Source: Sternotherus odoratus
Taxonomy: Eukaryota; Chordata; Testudines; Kinosternidae
Reading direction: 5' to 3'
Length of the DNA stretch: 64,000 bases
NCBI GenBank assembly: GCA_032164245.1
Contig: JAVMKO010000003.1
Span: 5,466,651 to 5,530,650 of the forward strand
Translations under genes and position numbers: made by a program
In this document: one piece after another, positions 9,456 through 19,194 of the stretch
How positions within the stretch are numbered: the stretch's first letter is position 1
Layout of the letters: every line of letters begins with the position of its first letter
The notes under the pieces: model-generated
The model's database searches: none
What the model saw: the letters and a program-made list of their open reading frames with translations, nothing else
Told to the model about the DNA's origin: nothing

Positions 9456-10504
9456 GAGGTCCTGAGCTCTTATGCTCAGCCGAGGTACAGAACGTCCTTC
9501 TGGGTAGTAGGAAACCATCCACCAGAAGTACCTATGCCGCCAAGTGGACCCGTTTCTCTGCCTGGTGCACACAACATGACATCGTTCCAAGTGAGGCTAC
9601 TATCCCATGCATATTGGACTACCTCTTAGGCCTCAGGAATCAGGGCCTTTCTACCTCTACTATCCGGGTCCACCTTGCTGCCATATCGGCTTTCCATCCG
9701 GGTCAGTCGAACCACTCAGTCTTCTCCGACCCTGTGGTATACCGTTTCCTTAAGGGTCTAGATAAGCTGTATCCGAGCGTCAAGCGTCCCATTCCACCTT
9801 GGGATCTCAACCTTGTGCTCTCACGCCTCGCGATGCCCCCGTTCGAGCCCCTCGCCACGTGTTCCTTACTACACCTTTCCTGGAAGGTGGCATTCCTAGT
9901 AGCTATCACCTCGGCTCGTAGAGTGTCAGAGATCCGTGCACTGACCTCCGAGCCGCCCTACACTATCTTCCATAAGGACAAGGTGCAGCTACGTCCCCAC
10001 CCGGCCTTCCTGCCTAAGGTGGTCTCTCCCTTCCATGTTAATCAAGACATTTGTCTCCCAGTCTTTTATCCTAAGCCACACACCTCTGGAAGGGAACAGC
10101 AATTACACACGTTGGACGTTAAGAGGGCTCTTGCTTTTTATTTAGATAGAACAAAGCAATTCAGGAAAACAACCCAACTTTTCGTGGCAGTTGCGGAGAG
10201 GATGAAGGGCCAGCCAGTTTCAGCCCAAAGGCTCTCCTCCTGGATTACCTCGTGCATTCACACCTGTTATGATCTCGCGGACAAGCCGCTTGAGAGAGTA
10301 ACAGCACACTCCACGAGAGCGCAGGCGTCCTCTGCGGCCTTCCGGGAGGGAGTCCCTATTACGGACATCTGCAGGGCGGCTACCTGGTCCTCCGTCCATA
10401 CCTTCGCCGCCCACTACGCCATAGTCCAGCAGACCAGGGACGATGCGGCGTTTGGGTCAGCGGTCTTACGATCAGCAATGGGTCAACCCGACCCCACCTC
10501 CTAG
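8123..10504 (+). CDS. DIRS tyrosine recombinase (overlaps RT/RNase H)
   Basis: This frame is -1 relative to RT and the same as gag. It stays open through 1.3 kb of RT/RNase H; the recombinase proper begins near 9480. Catalytic landmarks: Arg in SARRVSEIR (about 9917-9922), the HxxR box in AHSTRA (His at 10307-10309, Arg at 10316-10318), a following Trp (10385-10387) and the nucleophile Tyr in AAHYAIV (10415-10417). An N-terminal SAM-like core-binding part is suggested by STRSTYAAKWTRFSAWC. No in-frame ATG precedes the domain; 8123 is a GTG and only marks the open frame. Role: integrates the circular DIRS DNA by site-specific recombination, without target duplication. All key residues are present. 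Confidence 0.9.
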   Translation: MYGGSSGIPSAPRGTLIPVPRRLVDPRHLQGPSVSSRATRYQHVRPLGNPSQQGEVHPGAYPEHRVHRSPTRLHGSKGIPAPASVPHYPVGHQTATQLSDDYGQGLPQPARSHGIVHSCHTARQTTATPTAVVARGGLQTEKGQYGRPPLHPQSHPIRSGLVGRPGQCVPRGPLPSPQPVHVPGDGRFVTRVGSSPRGTQDPGPLVGVRPLPPHQCQGAEGRPARVPGVPGHITGSLCSGADRQHHSPVLHKQARRGPLQPPVSRGDSPVGILYSPRYSPGGLLPSRNPEHPGGPPQQILYDARVVPSARCHPADLPEVGVSPHRSLRLQTEQEVPPVLLLSRQLPGIPDRCLSPTLDGAPVLRVPSDPASPQGDPEDQTGQGTRHPHSPGLAQAMLVCVPPPAVQGPSHQPPAVARPDLPGSRSPPAPGLAVPSPHSVATPWLRGPELLCSAEVQNVLLGSRKPSTRSTYAAKWTRFSAWCTQHDIVPSEATIPCILDYLLGLRNQGLSTSTIRVHLAAISAFHPGQSNHSVFSDPVVYRFLKGLDKLYPSVKRPIPPWDLNLVLSRLAMPPFEPLATCSLLHLSWKVAFLVAITSARRVSEIRALTSEPPYTIFHKDKVQLRPHPAFLPKVVSPFHVNQDICLPVFYPKPHTSGREQQLHTLDVKRALAFYLDRTKQFRKTTQLFVAVAERMKGQPVSAQRLSSWITSCIHTCYDLADKPLERVTAHSTRAQASSAAFREGVPITDICRAATWSSVHTFAAHYAIVQQTRDDAAFGSAVLRSAMGQPDPTS

Positions 10505-10520
10505 GTATTGCTTGCAGTCA

Positions 10521-10619
10521 CCTATAGTGGAATGCATGTGAGCAATCACTCGAAGAAGAAAACAAGGTTACTTACCTGTAACTGTTGTTCTTCGAGATGT
10601 GTTGCTCACATCCATTCCA
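10521..10619. repeat. DIRS internal complementary region (circle junction)
   Basis: 10521-10560 is the reverse complement of 4730-4769 (left outer end). 10561-10619 is the reverse complement of 10805-10863 (right outer end). Their adjacency records the joined termini of a circular intermediate, around GTT/T-run bases, and starts 16 bases after the recombinase stop. Confidence 0.92.
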
Positions 10620-10655
10620 AACCCACCCTCCTTCCCCACTGTCGGGTTAGCCGGC

Positions 10656-10863
10656 AAAGAAGGAACTGAGGGCCAGACTGTGTCGCAGGGGTACTTATAG
10701 AGTGCCTCAGTGGCGCCACTCCAGGGGGCTCCCTGCTCACCCAGTCTGCAGCTAGGGGAAAATCTACCCGGCAACCAGGCCCGCAGCGCGTGCCTAACCT
10801 ATAGTGGAATGGATGTGAGCAACACATCTCGAAGAACAACAGTTACAGGTAAGTAACCTTGTT
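10656..10863 (-). repeat. DIRS right terminal inverted repeat
   Basis: 10656-10810 mirrors 4757-4911. The outer 10811-10863 is unique to this end and is mirrored only in the internal complementary region. The stretch 10561-10863 can therefore fold as a large hairpin with 59-base arms. Confidence 0.92.
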
Positions 10864-11073
10864 TTTTGTCATTGGGAACTTACTGTAATTCAGAAGAATT
10901 CACCCTGCAGGGTTGGTGGAAGCTTGAAGGTCCAGAACCATACTCCAGCTTGCAGGAGTGTGCCGAGGATTTATTTAATTTTTGTAAATTCCTTTTATAT
11001 ATTGGAATGGAAGATGGTAATCGTGTGTAAACTATCTTTTGTATCCAAAGACAGTGAAAGACCACTAGTCTTA

Positions 11074-11360
11074 GGGCTTGTCCTCACGAGCGCTGCCGGA
11101 GATCAATCTTCTGGCGATCGATTTATCGCGTCTCGCTAAGACGCGATAAATCGATCGCCCGGAGCTCCCCCGTCAACTCCGGAACTCCAGCTCGCCGGGA
11201 GGCGCAAGCTGGAGTCGACGGGGGAGCGCGCCGCCGCCTGACGCTGCCGTGGGGACGAGCGGTAAGTCGGCGGCAGATACGCAAACTTCAGCTACGTGAT
11301 TCACGTAGCTGAAGTTGCATATCTGCCGTCGATTCCACCCCCCCAGTGAGGACCAGCCCC
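11074..11360. mobile_element. Structured MITE, copy 1
   Basis: The ends GGGCTTGTCCTCAC and GTGAGGACCAGCCCC are inverted. TTA precedes the left end; TAA follows the right. The interior holds consecutive hairpins: 11113-11133 with 11139-11159 (21-base perfect arms), a middle one around CTCCAGCT/AGCTGGAG, and 11284-11299 with 11301-11316 (16-base arms). The second copy at 61801-62092 has TTA on both sides, which points to a PIF/Harbinger-type 3-bp duplication. Confidence 0.75.
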
Positions 11361-11922
11361 TAATGTGGTGTGGTAGGATTACATTACCAACCATGATTAT
11401 GTTGAGCAGCAGTGTAAGGCGTTTTCCCCATTATAGTATTTTAGAAGTACATTTGGCCAAGGTTTTCAGAAGTGATTCATAATTTTGAGTGCAGCCAACA
11501 ATAAGACTAATATGCAGAGGGTCGGTGCTAAGCACTTTTTGAAACATCAGACCCCTTTAAAAGTGTCTCAGGTTGGCAAACTCTTGGCCTTTCTCTGTTG
11601 AGCGGATGATAAAGTTAAGCTTGGGGTGGATGGGACTAGATTTGGAGACTGTTTTTAAAAGTTCCCTTTGTAAAACAAATTATAAGGAGGAAAATGCTGT
11701 GTACTTAATTGACTTGTCATTTAGAGTACACATTGTGTGATAAAGGATTTTGCAGCTTTCTGGGTTAATTTTCCATTAAACATTAAAAGGTTGAATACTT
11801 ATAATGGGATTAACACAGCCCACAGACACCTCATAGCTAAATGCTAGGAATGAGTCAGTGACCAGCTCTTGATGACTTTAAAAGTTTCTACAGTTGAAAA
11901 CATGAGTCCAAACCTAGCCTTT
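11361..11922. other. Unassigned AT-rich sequence
   Basis: Only short, unremarkable frames and no terminal repeats. Likely old intergenic or intronic DNA. Confidence 0.4.
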
Positions 11923-12499
11923 GGCTATGTCTTCCCTGCCAGAAAAAAAAAAGGTGTGAGTGATTGTTGTTTGGCTTTGTTTGTTTTGTTTGAACATCAA
12001 GATAGCTACCTTGATGTAAACTCCTAGAGGGGACAGGTGGTTTTTACCTTGACTAGTTACATCAAAATAAAACTATTTGTGTCTTGTCTCCACTGGATTT
12101 TACATCAAGATCTTGATGAGGAAACCTCAAATGCATCTTCTAGCAGTGAAGAGGCTCTGGCTTCACTGCTAAAAAGGGTGCGTATTTATTGCAGAATAAC
12201 TAACAGGTACTAACAGAGGTAACACAGGACTTTGTTACCTCTGCTATTCCAGACTAACACGGCTACCTCTCTGATTCTTAACAGGTACTAGTTACCCCAT
12301 TGTAAAATCATGGTGGTGAAGAAGAGGCACATTTACTTTGTACCCCAAGGTCACCCATAGGCAGGGGTGTAGTGTTGGATTTGCCTAGCTGCCTTGCTGT
12401 GGAAATTGCAAGTGTCGGTCTCCATTAAGATTTTACAGCTATTGCATGTTAATTATCCTGAGGTAAAAACACACCTTTTTTAGCAGTGAAGACAAAGCC
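11923..12499. mobile_element. MITE-like element with about 30-bp terminal inverted repeats
   Basis: The left end GGCTATGTCTTCCCTGCC and right end GCAGTGAAGACAAAGCC are imperfect inverted repeats that continue as an A-rich stretch plus GGTGTG and its mirror. The element was later hit by the Penelope-like fragment at 12213-12278. No coding sequence. Confidence 0.55.
12213..12278 (-). mobile_element. Short fold-back Penelope-like insertion
   Basis: Flanked by the 12-base direct repeat taacaggtacta (12201-12212 and 12279-12290). On the minus strand it begins with the family head, runs about 50 bases, then turns back for a few bases so that cagaggtaac at the left mirrors gttacctctg inside. The fold-back ends at the same family position as the 4471 copy. 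Confidence 0.6.
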
Positions 12500-13150
12500 T
12501 TAGACAACCAGCGCTTAGGGCATTGGCATCCTTCCTCTGTTAGGGCAACCCCTGGGAGGTGGAGAGGAAGATCAGACACCAAAAGTGATTTGGCAGGTTC
12601 TGCACAAGCATGAGGACTCTGAGTTAATGGAGTACTTAGTGTTAATTTATGATTATCTGTAACACTGACTGGAAATCAGGTTTACTTTGTGGTCCGGTAT
12701 CTTCCTATTATTTCAAGTTCAACTTCTGTGTGTTAGTGGAAAGTGAATGTGTGAAAACATCCCACACATTTTACAAATCAAAAACGGCATGAAAAGGCAT
12801 TCAAAGTGAAAAATCATACAAGACAGATCGCTGATGTTTGGAGAATCAGGCTAATCCATTTATGTACATTTGTATATTGTTGCACATCTCCTAAGGGGTA
12901 GCAGATTTCATGGGTTTGTTATGTCAGTTTCCCATTGAAGCAGAAATCAGTGATGTAAAGTCAAAGTATTTTCTAGTGTAATTTGTTTATAAGATGTCCA
13001 TGAGCCCTGTTTCCTGGAACAGAGGGTCTCATAAACAGAGGTAATTCCGTCTTGCAGAAAACGTAGCTGAGTATAGTGTCTGTTATATATATTTTAAAAC
13101 AGAGATTGCATAATTAGAACAAGTCAAGGCATCTGATTAGTTGTTGATGG
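12500..13150. other. Unassigned non-coding sequence
   Basis: No repeat ends or reading frames that I can support. Confidence 0.4.
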
Positions 13151-13154
13151 CCTT

Positions 13155-13345
13155 TGGGCTGGCCTACACATAACACTTGCATTATATTTACTAAAACTGA
13201 GTTAAACCAGAGCAAATCCTGTTTGGAAAACACTTAAATCTGTTTATATCAGTTACCAGGTTTTTCTGGTTTGACTAAACCAATTTAAATAAACGAATTT
13301 AGTTAAACCAGAGGAAATTTTGTGTGTAGAACATCCCCTATGGTC
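13155..13345. mobile_element. Possible short MITE
   Basis: GGGCTGGCCTACACA at the left and TGTGTGTAGAACATCCCC at the right are loosely inverted. In between, 'agttaaaccag' and 'ctggtttgact' motifs form internal inverted repeats. Low-information call. Confidence 0.4.
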
Positions 13346-13534
13346 CCAGTCCTTAAGCACAAGTAGTTCCATTAAATTTAATTCAGATTGCCATTAAATC
13401 CATTTAATTCAGATTGCCAACCCCTAACATGCAAAATTCACGAGTGAGGTCTTAAAATCTTGAAATCTGTTTAAAAATCATATTTTTTTAAATAAATTTG
13501 GGAGTTTTGTTGGTGGTGGTTTGAGGCTTTAGGG

Positions 13535-14611
13535 CAGGGGTGGGGAAACTCCGGCCCGCGGGCCTTATACGGCCCGCCAAAGCCTTCCGTCCGGCCCGCC
13601 TGCGTCCCTGGCCGGCGGCTCCCCCAGGCGCTTCCCGGCCCCTTCGCCGAACGCGGAGCCGCCCCCCCCTGGAGGCCTGGGGTGGCTCCGCGATCGGCAA
13701 AGAGGCCGGAAGCGCCTCGGGGAGCCGCCAGCCAGGGACGTGTGGGGGTGGCTGTGCGCTCCGGCCGGCAGGCGGGCGTGGCTCCGCGCTGGGGCCGGCA
13801 AGCACCTGGGGGAGCCGCCGGCCAGGCAGGGGCGGCTCCCCCAGGCGCTTCCCGGCCCCTTCGCCGAACGCGGAACCGCCCCCGCCTGGCGGCCCGGGGT
13901 GGCTCCGCGCTCGGCAAAGAGGCCGGAAGCGCCTCGGGGAGCCGCCGGCCAGGGACGCGCGGGGGTGTTTATGTGCTCCGGCTGGCAGGCGGGCGTGGCT
14001 CCGCGCTGGGGCCGGCAAGTGCCTGGGGGAGCCGCCGGCCAGGGACGCGCATGGGCCGCCAGGCGGGGGTGGCTCGAACCTGGGGGGGGCCCGCCAGCGC
14101 CGCGGGGAGCCGACGGTCAATTGGGTGGGGGGGGGGGGGGAGGCCGGGGTGGGCGAGGTGTGGGTGCAGGAGGGAAGGAGGCTTGGTGGGGGGAGGCTGG
14201 GCTGGGTGGGTCAGGCATGGGGGGCAGGAGGGTGGGTTGGGAGAGGGGAGGAGGTTAGCTTCGGTGGGATGGGCCGGGCCAGGCAGGGGTGGGGGAGGGA
14301 AGGCGGTTAGATGGGGAGAGGCTGGGGTAAAGGAAGATCATCCCCTACACCCAGGCTGATAGCGGGAGCTGACTGGGGCAGGTGGCAGGACCCCGGCTGG
14401 CAAGGGGCCAGCGGGGGAAACCGCAAAGCAGTGCAGGGCTAAGCACTCCGCCTGCCACTGCTTTGGGGTTTCCCCCGCTGGCCCCTTGCTAGCTGGGGTC
14501 TCAGCTCCTGTTGCCAGCCTGGGCTTCCTCGGGGGGGGGGGGGGAGCGGCCCGCGAAGGACATTATAAATGTCCAAATGGCCCTTGGCACAAAAAAGGTT
14601 CCCCACCCCTG
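13535..14611. mobile_element. Non-autonomous hAT element with GC-rich tandem core
   Basis: The ends CAGGGGTGGGGAAACT and GTTCCCCACCCCTG are inverted, with the 8-bp duplication ctttaggg at 13527-13534 and 14612-14619. Length 1077 bp. GGCCCGCGGGCC lies just inside the left end and GGCCCGCGAAGG near the right. There is no transposase; the long GC-rich reading frames inside are composition artefacts. Confidence 0.9.
13617..14060. repeat. About 228-bp GC-rich tandem repeat in hAT
   Basis: A unit beginning CAGGCGCTTCCCGGCCCC occurs at about 13625 and again at about 13850, each followed by shared 'ggctccgcg', 'ggcaaagaggccgg' and 'gggagccgcc' blocks. Two near-full units plus a partial one; interior copies differ by small indels. 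Confidence 0.75.
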
Positions 14612-14774
14612 CTTTAGGGAAACTTAAAGCTGGGGCTTTAACACAAAATATCAAAAGGCTCATGAATAAAATTGTGGGAGTTGGCAACACTAATACCTTG
14701 CTGATTCAGGGCCTAAAATCCACACCCCTGAGCAGCCTAACCCTAGTGCTGGGAACCTAGCTACTGCCTCTTAG

Positions 14775-14995
14775 GGAAGTGGGAGTTTGTCTACATTTAA
14801 AACGCTACAGCTCTGCAGCCACAATTCTGCAGGGAAAACATGAAATTCTTCGCAGAACGTTATTTCTGTGTAAATTCTGCACTGTGCGGTGGCACAGAAT
14901 TCCTCCAGGAATAATATGGCGAGGGAGGTGGTAGCGGTTTAACTAAACAGGTATAATTAAAACAGTATAACTTTCTGTGTAGGCAAGGCATTAGA
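14775..14995. mobile_element. Possible composite MITE
   Basis: 'gtttgtctacatttaaaac' near the left and 'gtgtaggcaaggcatta' near the right resemble the ends of reptile short DNA elements. A block with mirrored 'ctgcag' and 'cagaattcctcc' motifs seems inserted. Low confidence. Confidence 0.35.
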
Positions 14996-15383
14996 ACTTG
15001 TGGCCAAGGCTAAACAGAGCCATTATCTCCCCCATTAACTTGAACGGTTTTCAAACTAGTTCAGGTTAACTCAGTTGGCAGCAAGCACCAAGTACTTACG
15101 GCATGTTGTCATCAGACTGCTTTCTATAGCTTTAACTCCTGATATTCTCCTCTGCTGAAGAGCTGTTTGTTCCAACCTCTTTCGTCACCTGTTCATCTCC
15201 TCTTCTACTCACCTTTCATGCTCCTTTCCCTGTTCATCACTTGCTTCCCTTCAGCATCTCCTCACCTTTCCTTTGTTTTTCCATTTAACAGTTCCCCTCC
15301 AAAAAAATGTAAACCACCTCAGTTAGCTTCTAAATTCATTTGCAATACATATAAAGATGTGGAAACTTTGAAAAAAAAATATA

Positions 15384-15666
15384 CCGTATTTTTCGTCCCA
15401 TAGGACGCTCCGGCGTATAAGACGCCCCCGCGTTTTCGGACCAAAAAAAAAAAAAAAGCGCCGCTTTTTTCGCGCCGCTCTCCCGTCCCCGCCGCGCGGG
15501 CGGGCTGCTGGGAGCGCGCCGCTCTCCCGTCCCCGCCGCGCGAAAAAAGCGGCGCTTTTTTTTTTTTTTTTTTGGTCCGGCCGATATTCGGCGTATAAGA
15601 CGCCCCCCCTAATATTGAAAGTATTTTTGGGGGTTAAAAAGGTGTCTTATACGCCGAAAAATACGG
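15384..15666. mobile_element. TA-flanked DNA element with hairpin core, copy 1
   Basis: The ends CCGTATTTTTCG and CGAAAAATACGG are inverted and bordered by TA on both sides, suggesting a Tc1/mariner-type duplication. Inner marks 'ataggacgctccggcgtata' and 'gtataagacgcc' match the copy at 63114-63467. The core is a long GC-rich inverted repeat bounded by an A-run and a T-run. Confidence 0.8.
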
Positions 15667-15668
15667 TA

Positions 15669-16294
15669 GCACCTGAAAATGCAGTTGTTGATGTCTGCAA
15701 TAACAATAGTGACAGCTACAATCATAAACATAGACAGACACGCGTTCTGGAGGATATTTCTCATTTAGACTATACCAGTTTCAAAGTAGACCAATATAGC
15801 AGTTAAACACTGACCGTGGTTCTCTTTAGAGCTGTTAATCCATCTTCGACAACTTACTGTCTTTCTGAAATGCTCACTGTGAGTTTTTTTGGCTGTTCCG
15901 TGGAACAGCTGTGATCTCTTTTTTTTTTTTTTTTTACCCACTTTGTGGTTATTTTAAGCTTCAGAAAACAATAAAAAAGTACTCCCCCACCCCCCTTCCA
16001 TGCCTTTATGAAAGCAGAATCTGTGTAGATAAAGCACAGTTGATCAGTTAGAAATGACTGTTTCTCAGTTATTCTTTTGGTCTCACATTTATGTAGGAGA
16101 ATATTTAAAGGTGCAGTGTAGAATGGTAGAATGAAAGATTCCTGAGTGCATTGAAGAGTTTTTGTGACATAGGAACCACCTGTTCTTCTATAACTTTTTT
16201 AATTGAATTTTTATCAAAGTGAATTTTAGTGCTCATGAAAGCTGGGGCTTTGACAGCCTTAGAGATTGAAATCCTCTAACCACAGATAGCACAG
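15669..16294. other. Unassigned non-coding sequence
   Basis: Contains a T-run at about 15919-15935 but nothing else recognisable. Confidence 0.4.
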
Positions 16295-16470
16295 GTGGCA
16301 GCAGCATGGCCTTATGGTTAAAGCATTAAATTGGGAGTCAGGAGCTGATCTGTTTCCAGCTCTTCCACAGTTGACCGTGGGCAAGTCACTTGATCTCTCT
16401 GTACTTCAGTTCCACATCTGTAATATTTCTGTATCTCATGAGGCTTTTATGAGAAGTCATTCACTAATGG
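16295..16470 (+). mobile_element. MIR/CORE-like SINE
   Basis: Good linear match to remembered MIR: 'catggccttatggttaaagc', 'gggagtcaggagctgatctg', 'gggcaagtcacttgatctct', then 'cttcagttccacatctgtaa'. Sense orientation, moderately diverged. Confidence 0.75.
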
Positions 16471-16948
16471 TTCTGAGGCACTAATACTACACTGACAAGG
16501 ATCTTAGAAAAGGCAATATTTGAATTTTAAAAACTCTTACACAGTCCTCCAGAAATGAATCTCAACTCTGACCTGACAGGATCACCTCTAGATAAGACTG
16601 TTGTTTACAGATTTCTTTAATCCAGGGCTGATCTGCTGAGAAGACTAATTGTGCTGATAATTTGTCATGTGGAAGATTGTGCACTGGAAGGAAGACTGAG
16701 GACCACCAAACTGATTTCATGTAGGCTACCAAACCTCCTCGTTAGACGATTGGGGACTTTCGGTCACTCCTTTTCACATTCCGAAGTGCCAAGCAGGGTC
16801 AGATCATAGGTCTGTCTCTAATCCAACAATCTGTCTCAGGAAGTGGCCAGCATTTGATGTTTCAGGAACAGGAAGAGCCCATGCCATTTGGCGTGCCCTT
16901 ACTTACCTTGCAAAGCTGTTCCTGTGATTGACAGACGGAATTCCTCCT

Positions 16949-17430
16949 TAGAATCATAGAATATCAGGGTTGGACAGGATCTCAGGAGATCATCTAAACC
17001 AGGGGTCTCCAAACGTTTTTGATCATGCACCCCTAGCAGAATTTTTTTTTTTTTTTGGGAACACGCACCCCCATGGGAAAAGCCCCGCCCTAACCCTGAC
17101 CTAGCCCCGCCCCATCCACTCCCTCCCACTTCCTGCCCCCGACTGCCCCCCTCAGAGCCTCCCCCCCTTGTCCCCTTACTGCTCCCTCCTGGAACCCCTG
17201 CCCTGACTGCCCCCAGGACCCCATCCCCTATATAAGCCTCCCTGCTCCTTGTCCCCTGACTGCCCCCTGGGGCCAGTCCGTTGGTCTGCCGCAGTGCTCG
17301 GCTCCTCGGCTGGGGCTGCCGGGGCCCCCCATGGGTGGTCTTGCGCACCCCAGTTTGCAGACCACTGATTTAAACCACTCCTTCCTGATCCTGTCAGTCT
17401 ATCAGCCGATTCCCAAAAGCTTCCGATTTA
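16949..17430 (-). mobile_element. CR1 3'-end fragment split by hAT
   Basis: 'gaatcatagaatatcagggt' followed by 'ggagatcatcta' is the reverse complement of the CR1 3' tail. The hAT at 17000-17367 interrupts it, and the rest resumes at 17376. Confidence 0.7.
17000..17367. mobile_element. Non-autonomous hAT element
   Basis: Left CAGGGGTCTCCAAACG and right GTTTGCAGACCACTG are inverted. Flanking octamers atctaaac and atttaaac match in 7 of 8 positions. Length 368 bp, cytosine-rich on the plus strand. Confidence 0.85.
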
Positions 17431-17728
17431 ATTACCCATATCATCACAATGTGCATAACTGCAGGATTTATTAATGATCATAAACTTATTGAATCCTCTT
17501 TAAAATGAATCCATACATCCAGCCACTGTGCTTTTTCACTGATCAGCTCTAGCATCCAGGAATTCCATAGATTGGCTCGACACTTCACCAAATCCCTTTT
17601 ATTGGTTCTAGATGTACTGCCTCCCTCCTTCTCCCTGTGCTGGCCTCCCAGCCTTTTGATATGCTTTTCTTGCAGCTCTGCTCCCAGACCTGGGTGTCTG
17701 GTGCTCTCTGCCTCTGTAGGAGCTAAAC

Positions 17729-18469
17729 CAGGAGTGGCCAAACTTTTTGGCTCGAGGGCCACATCTGGGAATAGAAATTGTTTAGCGGACAACGAATACT
17801 CACAAAATTGGGGTTGGGATGCGAGAGGGGATGGGGGTTCTGGTTGGGGGTGTGGGATCTGGGGGAGGGCCAGAACTGAGGAGTTCAGGGTACAGGAGAG
17901 GGCTCTGGGCTGGGGTGGGGGGTGGAGTGTCAGTGAGGGCTCTGGCTTGGGGGGGGGGATGGGGATGAGGAGTTTGGGGTATAGGAGGGTGCCCCGGGAT
18001 AGGATCAAAGAGTTCAGAGGGTGGTGGGGGGGGGATCAGGGCTTGGGCAGGTGTTTGGAGAGTGAGGGGGTGAGGTGGTATAGGCTCTGGGCGGTGCTTA
18101 CCTCAAGTGGCTCCCGGAAGCAGCAGTACGGTCCCTTCTCTGGCTGCTACGCGGAGCAGCGGCCAGGTTGCTCTGTGCGCTGCTCCATCTGCTGGCACTG
18201 CCTCTGCTGCTCCCATTGGCTGTGCTTCCTGGCCAATAGGATATGCGGGGGTGGTGGTTGGGGCCAGGGCAGCGTGCAGAGTGGAGCCCGTTGGCTGCCC
18301 CTATGTATAGGAGCCAGAGCGGGGCCATGCCACTTCTTCGGGAGTCGCATGTAGCGGTCCCTGATCCTGCTCCCTTGCTGGAGCACCGAAACGGGGCAAA
18401 CCCGAGACCCTGCTCCCCAGGGACAGCTCGAGGCCTGGATTCGGCCCAAAGGCCATTTGCCCACCCCTG
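17729..18469. mobile_element. Non-autonomous hAT element
   Basis: Left CAGGAGTGGCCAAACTTT and right GGCCATTTGCCCACCCCTG are inverted, with a perfect 8-bp duplication agctaaac (17721-17728 and 18470-18477). 741 bp, G-rich interior, no transposase. Confidence 0.9.
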
Positions 18470-18599
18470 AGCTAAACTGAAGTTTTTTCCCTCTTCAGAG
18501 TCCATTTACCGAGGTAAACAAGTGATTTACTGACCTTTCTGCCTCATCGCTGCAGACTGTTGCTGCTCATGGGCCCTCTTTGCATCCTATCCTTAAAAT

Positions 18600-19000
18600 T
18601 TTCTTTATTCCATTTATTTCTTTGTCTTGCCTGGACAAAGCTTTATAACTTTGTAAATCAGTCTGAGTGGCACAAAATCAAATGCTTTCCTGAGATCCTG
18701 ATAACTTGTATCCGCTGTTTCACTCGTGTCTAACCTAACAATCTGGTCGTATAATAAAAAGGATTTCAGCAGATTTGTCAGGCATGACCTTCCTTTTATG
18801 AAGCCGTACCGGTTGTCCTCTATTAAATTATGCATTTCCAAATGTTCTGCAATTTTGGCTTTTATCAACACTTGTCATACGCTCACACAGCTGACGCTGG
18901 GTTTTCTGATCAAAGGGATTTCAACAAAAATCTTCCTCACTACCCAGCGAGGTTTACAGATTTTTGCAAAATGCTTTATATAGAATTTCCCTTTTAGTTT
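18600..19000 (-). pseudogene. Ancient LINE reverse-transcriptase fragment (CR1/L2-like)
   Basis: The minus-strand frame covering 18614-18871 reads HNLIEDNRYGFIKGRSCLTN and then DLRKAFDFVPLRLIYKV, the RT block in which LINEs show GFRKGRSC and FxKAFDxVPH. The Asp of the first catalytic motif is still suggested (SYQDLRKAFD). It is truncated at both sides and non-functional. Confidence 0.7.
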
Positions 19001-19194
19001 CCCAGTTTGCTTAATTTGTCTTTTCAGATGATAAACTTCTTGAGACTGTTATCTTTTCTTGTATCGCTCTGGGCATCCTGCCTGTGTTTAATATAAAATA
19101 ATCTGATCACTGTTTGCTAACCATCCGTTTTGTGTGCCGTCTGTGAAATGAGTGGCAGGATTTCAGTCTGGTGTTGTCTAGTCTGTGGATAGGG

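Larger units (their letters stand above)
4730..10863 (+). mobile_element. Complete DIRS-type tyrosine-recombinase retrotransposon
   Basis: About 6.1 kb with all canonical DIRS parts in order: left terminal inverted repeat, Gag (5255-7537), RT/RNase H (to 9455), overlapping tyrosine recombinase (to 10504), internal complementary region (10521-10619) and right terminal inverted repeat. The inverted-repeat cores 4757-4911 and 10656-10810 read as identical. The internal region is the reverse complement of the outer left end (40 bases) joined to that of the outer right end (59 bases), exactly the DIRS circle-junction design. No target duplication is expected and none is seen; the ends share a short GTT/T-run core. 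No stop breaks any reading frame, so it looks young and perhaps competent. Confidence 0.93.

Noticed and set aside
11113..11316. Strong hairpins as a structured RNA gene or transcription terminator
   Set aside because: They sit inside a transposon with inverted ends that recurs at 61801; transposon structure explains them.
13471..14359. Overlapping GC-rich frames of up to 256 codons
   Set aside because: They lie in the tandem repeat of an hAT element and are open in many frames because of base composition.
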